Source: Dysgonomonas sp. PF1-14
GTDB taxonomy: Bacteria > Bacteroidota > Bacteroidia > Bacteroidales > Dysgonomonadaceae
NCBI RefSeq assembly: GCF_029892965.1
Contig: NZ_JARXWN010000001.1
Span: 248,001 to 312,000 of the forward strand
Reading direction: 5' to 3'
Length of the DNA stretch: 64,000 nucleotides
Shown: positions 25,422 to 33,697 of the stretch, in pieces
How positions within the stretch are numbered: position 1 is the first letter of the stretch
How the letters are laid out: each line of letters begins with the position of its first letter
Program-made: the position numbers and the translations under genes
The notes under the pieces: model-generated
Told to the model about the DNA's origin: nothing
What the model saw: only the letters and a program-made list of their open reading frames with translations
Databases searched by the model: none

Positions 25422-26060
25422 CTATCTGAGGTCTACTATTTCGGCTCTCGGATATTCTTTTTTATTGAATTGGAATGCCGCATCAGCTATGTTTGTTCCG
25501 GTTTGGTAACTCTTGATAGAGAGTATGTTCTCGATTCCGGATTTATCTATTGCTGTGATCTTCGAAAATGTGTTGTTTGCCTTATCCACTTCGACAATGA
25601 CTTTGGTGAATTCCATGCCTTTTTTCTGAGGAGTCAGTTCTACCTCGTAAACAGTTCTGCCTGCTACCCTTTTTTCTCCCTTATATTTCAGGTCGAATCC
25701 TTTTTTGTAGATGTTAAACAGAGCAGAAGGGCTTATTGCCTGCAATTCGTCGCCGGTGGGGCTGCTGACATTGACTTCTTCGGTATCTTTTACATATACC
25801 CATTGGGTAGTGCCGTCAAACCATGTGATGGCATCGGGAACCTCTATTTTGAATTTATCCCCTTTCATATATGCCGTACCGTTTTGGCTATATGTAGTCT
25901 TGGCTTTAGTGTCTTTGGCATCCAGCGTAAACTTTGCTGTTACGGCTCCGGCTTTATTATAAGCATCGGAAGCCTTATCCAGTATCGAACGTGCGTCTTG
26001 GGCAGATGCTGCGGACACAAACGATATAAGCAGTAAGGCAATGAATAGTTTTGTTTTCAT
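25422..26060 (-). CDS. lolA: LolA-like outer-membrane lipoprotein carrier protein
   Basis: A 212-residue periplasmic protein with a signal peptide (MKTKLFIALLLISFVSAASA). The mature part begins QDARSILDKASDAYNKAGAVTAKFTL and carries the LolA pattern of KGDKFKIEVPDAITWFDGTTQWVY and the later DKANNTFSKITAIDKSGIENILSI (partly quoted), matching the half-barrel fold that shuttles lipoproteins to the outer membrane. It lies between ftsK and trxB. Sequence divergence from proteobacterial LolA is large, so the symbol rests on family pattern and context. Confidence 0.88.
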   Translation of the reverse strand: MKTKLFIALLLISFVSAASAQDARSILDKASDAYNKAGAVTAKFTLDAKDTKAKTTYSQNGTAYMKGDKFKIEVPDAITWFDGTTQWVYVKDTEEVNVSSPTGDELQAISPSALFNIYKKGFDLKYKGEKRVAGRTVYEVELTPQKKGMEFTKVIVEVDKANNTFSKITAIDKSGIENILSIKSYQTGTNIADAAFQFNKKEYPRAEIVDLR

Positions 26061-26083
26061 ATCTATTTATTCTTATTTGTATA

Positions 26084-26091
26084 CAAATATA
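26084..26091 (-). promoter_or_regulatory. Bacteroidota -7 promoter box for lolA
   Basis: On the minus strand TATATTTG lies 23 bases before the lolA ATG. The -33 element is not clear. Confidence 0.5.
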
Positions 26092-26237
26092 GACAATTAA
26101 TTACGGGAAAAGTTTAAAATAGGGTTTCTAAATAGGTGATAAAACTAGAGAGTAAAATAACCAGATCCTTTTGTACAGAAAGCGAATAAAGGAATTAAAA
26201 AGATAAGAAGCAGGCTCTTCCCTTTTATCATAGCCGG

Positions 26238-28730
26238 TTAATTAAACGAACTTAACTTCTGCTCCAAACTGTATTCATCGGCTATCAGTACATCGCGGGC
26301 TTTACTTCCCTGTGTAGGGCCTACTATGCCTGCTGCTTCCAGCTGATCCATCAGTCGTCCTGCGCGGTTATAGCCTATCGAGAACTTGCGTTGTATGAGC
26401 GATGTCGATCCCTGTTGATGCACCACTATCAAGCGTGCTGCTTCATCAAACAATGGGTCGCGGTCGTTGAGGTCGATGCTTCCAACTTTGTCTTCTCCCG
26501 CTTCTCCTACATACTCAGGCAACTCGAATGCATTGGCATATCCTTGCTGGCTGCCGATATACTGGGCGATACCCTCTACTTCCGGCGTATCAACAAAGGC
26601 ACACTGGATACGCACCAGATCGCTGCCTTGCGAGAAGAGCATATCTCCGCGTCCGATGAGCTGGTTTGCCCCCGACATATCCAGTATGGTACGCGAGTCT
26701 ATCTGCGAAGTCACGCGGAAAGCCATGCGGGCAGGGAAGTTCGCCTTTATCGTACCTGTGATGATGTTTGTTGTCGGACGCTGTGTAGCAATAACCATAT
26801 GCATACCTACGGCACGCGCTTTCTGGGCAATACGTGCTATCGGCATTTCTATCTCTTTTCCGGCAGTCATTATCAGGTCGCCGAACTCGTCTATAATAAT
26901 CACCAGATAAGGCAGGAAACGATGCCCTTTCAATGGGTTCAGGCGGCGTTTTCTGAATTTCTCGTTATACTCTTTTATATTTCTTACCCCTGCATTCATC
27001 AGTAGTTCGTAACGGTCGTCCATCTCTTTGGTCAGAGAGTTCAGGGTTTGCGTTACCTTCGATACATCGGTAATAATAGCTTTTTCGGCGTCCGGTAGTT
27101 TTGCCAGATAATGTTTTTCGATTCGCGAATAGATGTTGAACTCTACCATCTTCGGGTCTACCAGTACCATTTTCATCTCGGCCGGATGCTTTTTGTAAAG
27201 CAGTGATGTGATGATGGCATTAAGTCCAACCGATTTACCCTGTCCTGTTGCTCCTGCTACCAGTAAGTGCGGCATTTTGCAGAGGTCGAACATGAATATC
27301 TCGTTGGTTATGGTCTTGCCCAGTGCCACAGGTAGGTCGAACGTGCTTTCCTGAAACTTGCGCGAAGCAATTACCGATTGCATAGATACTATCTGTGGGT
27401 CTTTGTTCGGTACTTCTATTCCGATTGTACCTTTGCCCGGCATCGGGGCGATAATGCGGATACCCAACGCAGATAAGCTGAGGGCAATGTCGTCTTCCAG
27501 ATTTTTTATTTTCGATATGCGTACACCCGCTTTCGGTACTATCTCGTACAGCGTAATGGTAGGTCCTACGGTTGCTTTTATGGACGTGATCTCTATACCA
27601 TAGTTTTGCAGGGTAGTTATAATCCTGCTCTTATTGGCATTCTGCTCTTCCATGTCCACACCTTTTCCGGTGGTGTCATACACTTTCAGCAGTTCGGCAG
27701 AAGGGAAGTGGAAATTAGAAAGGTCTTTTGTCGGATCGTACTCTTCCATTTCTTCACCTTCGTCAAGTATGTCGTCTTCGAGCCCTTCAATTGGTGTGAT
27801 ATTATTGTTCCCGGGAGAAAACCCGTTTTTGCTGACAGGTTGTATAAACTCTTCGTCTTTAGGAACAACGATCTCGAAGTCCTGATCTACCTGCATAGAT
27901 GTCGGTTTGGGTTCTTTTAACGGCTTAGGTGTTTTTACAGATAGTTCGATAGGCTCGGTAATATAGTCATCTTCTTCTGCAACATCTTCGGGCTTCTCTT
28001 TCTTCTTAAAGAAACTGAAAATGCTTTTCGATTCTTTTTCCGGTTCGCCCTGTTCATCCTCGTACAGGTTGTCTAATTCCGGATCGGACTCTGTTTCTGA
28101 ATTCCTCTTAAGTGGATTTCTGAATAGCCCCCGAAAGAATTCCATTGATGCCTTTTTGGTAATGATAAGAAATATGATCAGTAAAAGCAGGATTACCATG
28201 ACTGTTCCTGATTTACCTAAAGCAGCTTCAAGAAATTTTTCAATACCCATGCCATGACCACCTCCCCAAAATACACTGCTGCCGTCATTTGCTAAGCGTG
28301 AAATAAATGCACAGGTTATCGAACCCCAGATCATGGCGAAAGCTGTAAGTAAAAATGTGCGTATTGCTGATATGTTTATTACTCGCATGAGTTTCAATCC
28401 CATAAGGATAAAATATACAGGGATCAATAGAGAAAAGATTCCGAACCATTTGTTAATCAGTCGTTCGGCGATGAATGCACCAAGTACTCCTGTCCAGTTG
28501 CTTATCTGTTGTTTTTTTGAAATTAAATCAAAAAAGGAAATAAATTCAACTTTGCTCTGATCGGCTGCACCTGTGACGAAAAACGATATTTCGCCCAATA
28601 GTATATATGCTCCGATAAAAGCAAGGCAAACTCCGAGCAGGAACTTAGTCCGCTCCTTCTTTATAATCTCAATGAATGAGGTTGCCTTATTGTTTTGAGG
28701 TTTCTTTTTCTGTACAGTTTTTTTTGCCAT
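26238..28730 (-). CDS. ftsK: DNA translocase FtsK
   Basis: FtsK pumps chromosomal DNA through the division septum and activates XerCD at dif. The 830-residue protein has four N-terminal membrane segments (about 33-200), an acidic/proline-rich linker (about 210-350), and the motor with Walker A GATGQGKSVGLN and Walker B LVIIIDEFGDLI. The C-terminal gamma winged helix (about 765-830, IVVHQQGSTSLIQRKFSIGY) would read polarity motifs on DNA. A Xer recombinase is encoded at 43.0 kb. A minus-strand -7 box lies 55 bases upstream. Confidence 0.97.
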   Translation of the reverse strand: MAKKTVQKKKPQNNKATSFIEIIKKERTKFLLGVCLAFIGAYILLGEISFFVTGAADQSKVEFISFFDLISKKQQISNWTGVLGAFIAERLINKWFGIFSLLIPVYFILMGLKLMRVINISAIRTFLLTAFAMIWGSITCAFISRLANDGSSVFWGGGHGMGIEKFLEAALGKSGTVMVILLLLIIFLIITKKASMEFFRGLFRNPLKRNSETESDPELDNLYEDEQGEPEKESKSIFSFFKKKEKPEDVAEEDDYITEPIELSVKTPKPLKEPKPTSMQVDQDFEIVVPKDEEFIQPVSKNGFSPGNNNITPIEGLEDDILDEGEEMEEYDPTKDLSNFHFPSAELLKVYDTTGKGVDMEEQNANKSRIITTLQNYGIEITSIKATVGPTITLYEIVPKAGVRISKIKNLEDDIALSLSALGIRIIAPMPGKGTIGIEVPNKDPQIVSMQSVIASRKFQESTFDLPVALGKTITNEIFMFDLCKMPHLLVAGATGQGKSVGLNAIITSLLYKKHPAEMKMVLVDPKMVEFNIYSRIEKHYLAKLPDAEKAIITDVSKVTQTLNSLTKEMDDRYELLMNAGVRNIKEYNEKFRKRRLNPLKGHRFLPYLVIIIDEFGDLIMTAGKEIEMPIARIAQKARAVGMHMVIATQRPTTNIITGTIKANFPARMAFRVTSQIDSRTILDMSGANQLIGRGDMLFSQGSDLVRIQCAFVDTPEVEGIAQYIGSQQGYANAFELPEYVGEAGEDKVGSIDLNDRDPLFDEAARLIVVHQQGSTSLIQRKFSIGYNRAGRLMDQLEAAGIVGPTQGSKARDVLIADEYSLEQKLSSFN

Positions 28731-28784
28731 ATGGTGAAGTAAGCCAAAAGCTTCGTCCTTGTTTTTAGAAATGATATAATCTAC

Positions 28785-28792
28785 AAATATAA
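28785..28792 (-). promoter_or_regulatory. Bacteroidota -7 promoter box for ftsK
   Basis: On the minus strand TATATTTG matches the consensus, 54 bases before the ftsK ATG. Confidence 0.45.
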
Positions 28793-28860
28793 TGCTTTTT
28801 TATGAAGGTGTTCTCAGTGTGAACGTACGAAATCTTTATTATTTTTTTATTGGTTTATCT

Positions 28861-29073
28861 CACTAGTGTCCACTAAAAAAACAGATTCTTAATAATTGAA
28901 TGAATTGGAATTATGAGTACTATTGATTTTCAGTATTTTAAAAAATTGAAATATTCAATTTTGACAATTAAGTACTAAGTGTAAATTCAAATCCGTTTAC
29001 TCTAAAATAAATAATAAATTACTTATTATCAATTAAATACAGATGTTTGTGCGATTCTTAGTGGACACTAATG
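28861..29073. mobile_element. MITE, 213 bp, with 16-bp inverted ends and 9-bp target duplication
   Basis: The left end CACTAGTGTCCACTAA (28861-28876) and the right end (29058-29073, reverse complement CATTAGTGTCCACTAA) match at 15 of 16 positions. GGTTTATCT stands immediately outside both ends (28852-28860 and 29074-29082), a 9-bp direct repeat that reads as a target-site duplication. The inside is AT-rich with no open frame. A 9-bp duplication fits IS4-type transposases, but the parent element is not in the window, so that link is inference. Confidence 0.8.
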
Positions 29074-29097
29074 GGTTTATCTATAAGATGATGGGAA

Positions 29098-29591
29098 TCA
29101 TAAGTTATGAGTTATGAATGTAGAACTGCCCCATGTGTTCACTTAATTGAAAGAAAGCGATCTTTGAAAAATTATATATTTAAAGAATTTAAAGTTTAAA
29201 GATTGGAATTCCTGTCAGGAATGTAAGGTTTTAGTTAAAATTCACCTCACCCCGACCCTCTCCAAAGTGAGAGGGGGGTGCAAAGCCTCAAAAGGGAGCG
29301 AGTTTGTAGGGGCGAACCCATGTGTTCGCCCGAAGATTAAATAAGGGGCAGACACGCGGTTCAGACCCTACGAAAAACAGAAAATAATGCTAGCAAGCTA
29401 GTAGACTATAAACTAATAAACTAATAAACTTGTAAGGAATGTAAGGTTTTAGTTAAAATTAGTCTCACGCAATTGAAAATCGACGACGCGAAGGCGAGTC
29501 AAAGATGCTAAGGCGCAAAGAAAAATACTTGTAACTCGTAACTGCTCGTAGGGCAAAGTAACTTGTAACTATTGTAAGACTTTAGTTAAAA
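29098..29591. repeat. Composite intergenic repeat, copy B
   Basis: This part of the 975-base gap between ftsK and the HTH-cupin gene repeats the modules of copy A. It starts with the TTATGA-word half-arm, then a segment from 29159 matching 19705, TTTTAGTTAAAA at 29229-29240 and 29447-29458, and a one-base variant at 29580-29591. The hairpin module is more complete here: GTAGGG (about 29306) is closed by CCCTAC (about 29366), with a GGGCGAAC/GTTCGCCC hairpin and a GGGGCAGACACGCGG segment missing from copy A. A last module has GTAACT/TTGTAACT words. No gene is seen. Confidence 0.8.
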
Positions 29592-29657
29592 AGAAAATTA
29601 AAACTTATTAGATGGCTTTTGTAACACAATGGGTAGATGATATATAAATAAATATCA

Positions 29658-29665
29658 TATTTTTG
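29658..29665 (+). promoter_or_regulatory. Bacteroidota -7 promoter box for the HTH-cupin/acyl-CoA ligase operon
   Basis: TATTTTTG matches TAnnTTTG, 40 bases before the ATG at 29706, after the end of repeat copy B. Confidence 0.5.
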
Positions 29666-29705
29666 TATTATTGAAAAATATAACTTTAAACTATCAATCT
29701 TAGGA

Positions 29706-30284
29706 ATGAAAACAAAAATGAATATAGGAGAGCGCATAAAGCAGCTACGCGAGGCTAAGTCCATCAGCATCGCAGAAATGGTAGAACGCTCAGGCCTGGA
29801 TGGATTGCAGATAGAGACAATAGAGGAAACAGGCATACTGCCATCTCTGGCTCCGCTGATAAAGATAGCGCGTGTGCTGGGCGTCAGACTGGGAACTTTC
29901 CTAGATGACTACGATGAACTGGGACCTGTGGTATCGCGAAAGGAGCAGTTCGATAAGGCAATAAGTTTCTCTACGAAAGACACGTCTTCGCACAAACACA
30001 TGGACTACTATTCGCTATCGGCTGCCAAATCGGGCAGACACATGGAACCGTTCGTGATCCAGATAGAACCTGTGCTGGAAGGTGTAGATTTTGTGCTTTC
30101 TACACACGAGGGAGAAGAATTTATTTACTGTCTCGAAGGAATTGTAGAAATCCAGTACGGTAATGAGACCTATCTGCTCGAAGAAGGAGACAGCATCTAC
30201 TATGATTCTATTGTAGATCATCATGTACATGCAGGAGGCGAAGAAGGTGCTAAGGTACTGGCTGTAATTTACACTCCGGTATAA
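29706..30284 (+). CDS. XRE-family HTH regulator with C-terminal cupin domain
   Basis: A 192-residue cytosolic regulator. Residues about 7-62 are an XRE helix-turn-helix (IGERIKQLREAKSISIAEMV...LAPLIKIARVLGVRLGTFL, partly quoted). Residues about 115-192 form a small cupin with THEGEEFIYCLEGIVEIQYG and EGDSIYYDSIVDHHVHAGG, whose His/Glu residues could bind a metal or ligand. This fusion usually controls the adjacent metabolic gene; the ligase starts 37 bases after its stop, so they form an operon. ATG 29706 is taken; an internal Met5 is an alternative. Confidence 0.88.
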   Translation: MKTKMNIGERIKQLREAKSISIAEMVERSGLDGLQIETIEETGILPSLAPLIKIARVLGVRLGTFLDDYDELGPVVSRKEQFDKAISFSTKDTSSHKHMDYYSLSAAKSGRHMEPFVIQIEPVLEGVDFVLSTHEGEEFIYCLEGIVEIQYGNETYLLEEGDSIYYDSIVDHHVHAGGEEGAKVLAVIYTPV

Positions 30285-30321
30285 GTACCGGACATACTCT
30301 AAACTTTATATTTAACTTTTT

Positions 30322-31974
30322 ATGCAACTGACAGACCGCACTCTGGGACAATGGCTCGAATACTGGGCGGAGAAAACACCCGATAAAGAATACATCGTAT
30401 ATTCTGACAGAGACCTTCGTTTTACTTGGAAACAGTTTAACGAGCGTGTAGACAATATGGCTAAAGGACTATTGGCTATAGGACTGAAACCGGGCGACCA
30501 TATGGGCATCTGGGCGACTAATGTACCCGACTGGCTCACATTCCTGTATGCCGGAGCCAAGATAGGCGTGGTACTGGTTACCATCAATACGAACTATAAG
30601 CAACACGAACTGGAGTATATAATCGAGAATGCAGACATCGACACGCTCTGCATTACCGAAGGTGTTTTCGATGGCAGCTATATAGACATGGTGTATGAAA
30701 TGGCACCGGAACTGAAAACAACACAACGCGGTTATCTGAAAAGCCCTCGTTTCCCTCGTCTGAGAAACGTAGTATTTATCGGACAGGAAAAATACAGGGG
30801 AATGTACAATACAGCCGAGATACTGCTATTAGGCAAGAACGTTTCGTCTGATGCATTGAATGAGGCTAAGGCTTCAGTTAACTGTCATGATGTGGTAAAT
30901 ATGCAATATACGTCGGGAACGACAGGCTTCCCCAAAGGCGTAATGTTGACGCATCACAATATAACCAATAACGGCTTCTTCACAGGCGAAGCTATGAACT
31001 TTACCCAAGATGATAAGCTATGCATCTGTGTCCCGTTATTCCACTGCTTTGGTATCACGCTTGCCACAATGAACTGCCTTACACATGGTTCTACTCAGGT
31101 GATGGTAGAACGTTTCGATCCGCTGGTCGTACTGGCTTCGGTTCACAAAGAGCGTTGTACTGCACTGTATGGGGTGCCGACAATGTTTATAGCCGAATTG
31201 AATCATCCGATGTTCAGTATGTTCGATGTCAGTTCGCTACGCACAGGCATCATGGCTGGGGCATTGTGCCCTATAGAACTTATGCGGCAGGTTACGGAAA
31301 AACTGCATATAACGCATATAACAAGTGTTTACGGACTGACGGAATCGTCTCCGGGCATGACGCATTCTACGATAGAGGACTCCTTTGAGGCACGTTGTAC
31401 AACTGTTGGCAAGGAGTATCCTTTCACCGAAGTAAAGATAGTGAATCCCGATACCGGAGAAGAGTGTGCTGTGGGTGAACAAGGCGAAGTATGCTGTCGC
31501 GGCTATCTGGTAATGAAAGGCTACTACAAAAACCCACAGGCTACGGCCGAAGTGATCGACAAAGACGGTTGGCTGCATTCGGGCGATCTGGGAGTAAAAG
31601 ACGAGAATGGCTATTTCCGTATTACGGGACGTATAAAGGATATGATCATACGCGGAGGAGAGAACATCTATCCACGCGAGATAGAAGAGTTCCTTTACCA
31701 CCTGCAAGGAATTAAAGACATACAGGTTGTCGGCATTCCTTCGCCCAAATATGGCGAACAGGTAGGGGCATTCATTATCTTGCAAGACGGAGCGACCTTA
31801 CAACCCGAAGATGTAAAAGACTTCTGTCGCGGACAGATTGCCCGCCACAAGATACCTAAGTATATCTTCTTTGTAGATGAATTTCCGCTTACAGGCAGCG
31901 GCAAGATACAAAAGTTCAAGCTAAAAGATATAGGGTTGGAGCTTCTGAAAAGGGACGGGATAGAGGTGTTATAG
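30322..31974 (+). CDS. AMP-binding acyl-CoA synthetase
   Basis: A 550-residue ANL-superfamily enzyme that activates a carboxylic acid with ATP and joins it to CoA. It has the phosphate loop [12 protein letters not shown] (about 196-207), the adenine motif [11 protein letters not shown], the hinge motif [17 protein letters not shown]...[16 protein letters not shown] (partly quoted) and the C-terminal catalytic Lys in [10 protein letters not shown]. The closest pattern is medium/long-chain fatty-acyl-CoA ligase. It is co-transcribed with the HTH-cupin regulator, which may sense the acid or acyl-CoA. Confidence 0.9.
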   Translation: MQLTDRTLGQWLEYWAEKTPDKEYIVYSDRDLRFTWKQFNERVDNMAKGLLAIGLKPGDHMGIWATNVPDWLTFLYAGAKIGVVLVTINTNYKQHELEYIIENADIDTLCITEGVFDGSYIDMVYEMAPELKTTQRGYLKSPRFPRLRNVVFIGQEKYRGMYNTAEILLLGKNVSSDALNEAKASVNCHDVVNMQYTSGTTGFPKGVMLTHHNITNNGFFTGEAMNFTQDDKLCICVPLFHCFGITLATMNCLTHGSTQVMVERFDPLVVLASVHKERCTALYGVPTMFIAELNHPMFSMFDVSSLRTGIMAGALCPIELMRQVTEKLHITHITSVYGLTESSPGMTHSTIEDSFEARCTTVGKEYPFTEVKIVNPDTGEECAVGEQGEVCCRGYLVMKGYYKNPQATAEVIDKDGWLHSGDLGVKDENGYFRITGRIKDMIIRGGENIYPREIEEFLYHLQGIKDIQVVGIPSPKYGEQVGAFIILQDGATLQPEDVKDFCRGQIARHKIPKYIFFVDEFPLTGSGKIQKFKLKDIGLELLKRDGIEVL

Positions 31975-31988
31975 CCACCTCTATCGCT

Positions 31989-32009
31989 ATCCCTTAATAT
32001 TTAAGGGGT
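31989..32009. terminator. Possible terminator hairpin between convergent genes
   Basis: CCCTTAA (31991-31997) and TTAAGGG (32001-32007) form a 7-bp stem with loop TAT, overlapping the stop of the minus-strand gene, in the 26-base gap after the ligase. Its T-run is poor, so the call is weak. Confidence 0.35.
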
Positions 32010-33479
32010 ATCCTCTTTTACACAACGCACTGCATTCCCCTGAGCTTTGGGAGCAGGCGTCTGAGTTGTGGGTAACGAAATGTCATGGTCGTAGAAAAAG
32101 AGGCGGTATGCAGTTGTAGCAATGTAAGGATTGCTGTAATTGCACCAGACATAGCCTACCAGATTATTCTTGCTTTTCATAACGATATTTCCGGACTCCG
32201 AATCTCTATATCCTGAATATGGATAATGACCGCCGGTATATTGTGTCCCTGGCGTGCTCCAGTCCAGTCCGTTCGTAACAGAAGTATATTCTCCTGAAAC
32301 AGGCAATCCGGTCCAGGCATTCTGATTTGGCACTTTCCAGCCCTGCGGACAAGGGTCGTAGATACCTTTCTTGCCTCCCTCGTTGGTTACCCACAGATAA
32401 TCGTTATATGCTCCGGTCGTGCTATACCAGTCCTTGTTTTTGTTATAGTAGAATGTAGATGGGTTGGTAAATGTGAGAGTCCTGTTGTCTGCTGAATTTG
32501 CAGGAACAGCCTCCTTTTTTATAACTGTCTGGCTATTATCTATCAGGTAAACAGGTCGTTCTATATTGTTATCGTCAGAGTCGTCTGACCCGGGGAAGGG
32601 GTCTTTGCGTCCCCATTGATATAACATACCCAGATTGAGGACATTAATGTTGTCTCTGCTTAGATATAGGGCACCAAGATTTCTGTCCATGAATATAATG
32701 GAACCATTTTTGCGTTGTCCGCTCTCTTCTTCGGGGTTATAGTTTGTTACCCATATATGCCAGCTCCATTTTATCTGTCCGGCTACTCTGATACCTACAA
32801 TGGCATTACCATCGATATCATTGGCTTTGACTGTTATTCTCGATTGATGAGGCGATGTCCCCTGTACAAGAGATACTTCTTCTATCAGGTTAGGCTTGCT
32901 TTGCCATATGAGTTCAACTGTTGGCATTTCCATAGTGCTTAATGGAGTAAGGATTTCCTTTGCCCATACGGCATAGCCTTTTATTACAGATATTTCCAGT
33001 GTTTGGGCTTGTGGTAGGATATAAGAGTTGGGCAGAGAAAGTGCTCTGACGTCATTCAGATCACTGATCTCCGGATCAGGTCTGATAGGAGGTATTGGAT
33101 TGGAACCGGACTTGGACATAACGTTTATCCATCTTTCTCCATTCCAGAAATAAAGTCCCGGATCCATGTTCGGGGCTACGCCCACATTATAAACAAGTAA
33201 TCCGACACTCTCCCTCTTGTAATCTTGATAATAAGGATCGGTTGTTTTTGCAAATGGCTCTAATGTTTGCTCATCTACCAGTTGGGTACGAGGTAGTAAC
33301 AAGCCACCTGAGGTACTTGTCTCATTATAGATGTCCGGATCTTTATCTTTTAGTTGCAGGAGGGCTGTTTTGCTTGGTGCAGCACCTAAGCCAATGGTAA
33401 CCTGAGCATGAAGATCGCATAGTATAACAGGCTCGAATAAGAATAAGATTAATAGGGCATTAAAAACAGTTACTTTCAT
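32001..33479 (-). CDS. Exported surface/fimbrial-associated-like protein
   Basis: A 492-residue protein with an N-terminal signal peptide (MKVTVFNALLILFLFEPVILCDLHA). Residues about 26-125 resemble N-terminal regions of Bacteroidota surface proteins (TALLQLKD..., GGLLLPRTQL, PGLYFWNGERW). The C-terminal part has the DPCPQGWKVPNQNAW and GNAVRCVKE motifs of the Fibrobacter-paralogous/DUF1566-like lectin-type domain found in many fimbrial tip and adhesin proteins. Function is probably surface adhesion; ligand unknown. A C7 tract lies in its promoter spacer (33577-33583). Confidence 0.7.
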   Translation of the reverse strand: MKVTVFNALLILFLFEPVILCDLHAQVTIGLGAAPSKTALLQLKDKDPDIYNETSTSGGLLLPRTQLVDEQTLEPFAKTTDPYYQDYKRESVGLLVYNVGVAPNMDPGLYFWNGERWINVMSKSGSNPIPPIRPDPEISDLNDVRALSLPNSYILPQAQTLEISVIKGYAVWAKEILTPLSTMEMPTVELIWQSKPNLIEEVSLVQGTSPHQSRITVKANDIDGNAIVGIRVAGQIKWSWHIWVTNYNPEEESGQRKNGSIIFMDRNLGALYLSRDNINVLNLGMLYQWGRKDPFPGSDDSDDNNIERPVYLIDNSQTVIKKEAVPANSADNRTLTFTNPSTFYYNKNKDWYSTTGAYNDYLWVTNEGGKKGIYDPCPQGWKVPNQNAWTGLPVSGEYTSVTNGLDWSTPGTQYTGGHYPYSGYRDSESGNIVMKSKNNLVGYVWCNYSNPYIATTAYRLFFYDHDISLPTTQTPAPKAQGNAVRCVKEDTP

Positions 33480-33554
33480 ATGCGTACAATTTAAATATTA
33501 AAATTGAAACGCAGTTCTTGTGTTATTGAAGTCTGGGCATAAAGTATTACGTCA

Positions 33555-33586
33555 CAAAAGTAAAAGAAAATTCATACCCCCCCAAA
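33555..33586 (-). promoter_or_regulatory. Promoter of the surface-protein gene with a homopolymer in the spacer
   Basis: On the minus strand the -33 TTTG (33586-33583) and the -7 box TACTTTTG (33562-33555) are 20 bases apart. The G7 tract (33583-33577) begins at the last base of the -33 element and takes up six spacer positions. The ATG is 75 bases downstream of the -7 box. Confidence 0.6.
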
Positions 33587-33643
33587 AATGGGAGCAAAAA
33601 GATACTAAGTGAAAGTAGATTCATCACTTTACCAGATAGACAC

Positions 33644-33684
33644 CGATCAATCTGCTATAAATATCCATTATAACAGATTGATCG
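33644..33684. repeat. Long perfect-type hairpin after the S9 peptidase gene
   Basis: CGATCAATCTG (33644-33654) pairs with CAGATTGATCG (33674-33684), and TATAA pairs with TTATA inside, giving about 16 bp around loop ATATCCA. It lies 14 bases beyond the peptidase stop. There is no T-run on either strand, so it could be an mRNA-end stabiliser or a protein-binding site rather than a classic terminator. Confidence 0.5.
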
Positions 33685-33697
33685 ATATACCTTCCGG

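Noticed and set aside
29582-29836. An 84-residue minus-strand frame at the start of the HTH-cupin gene
   Set aside because: It is antisense to the HTH domain and promoter, with no start signal; a shadow of the real gene.
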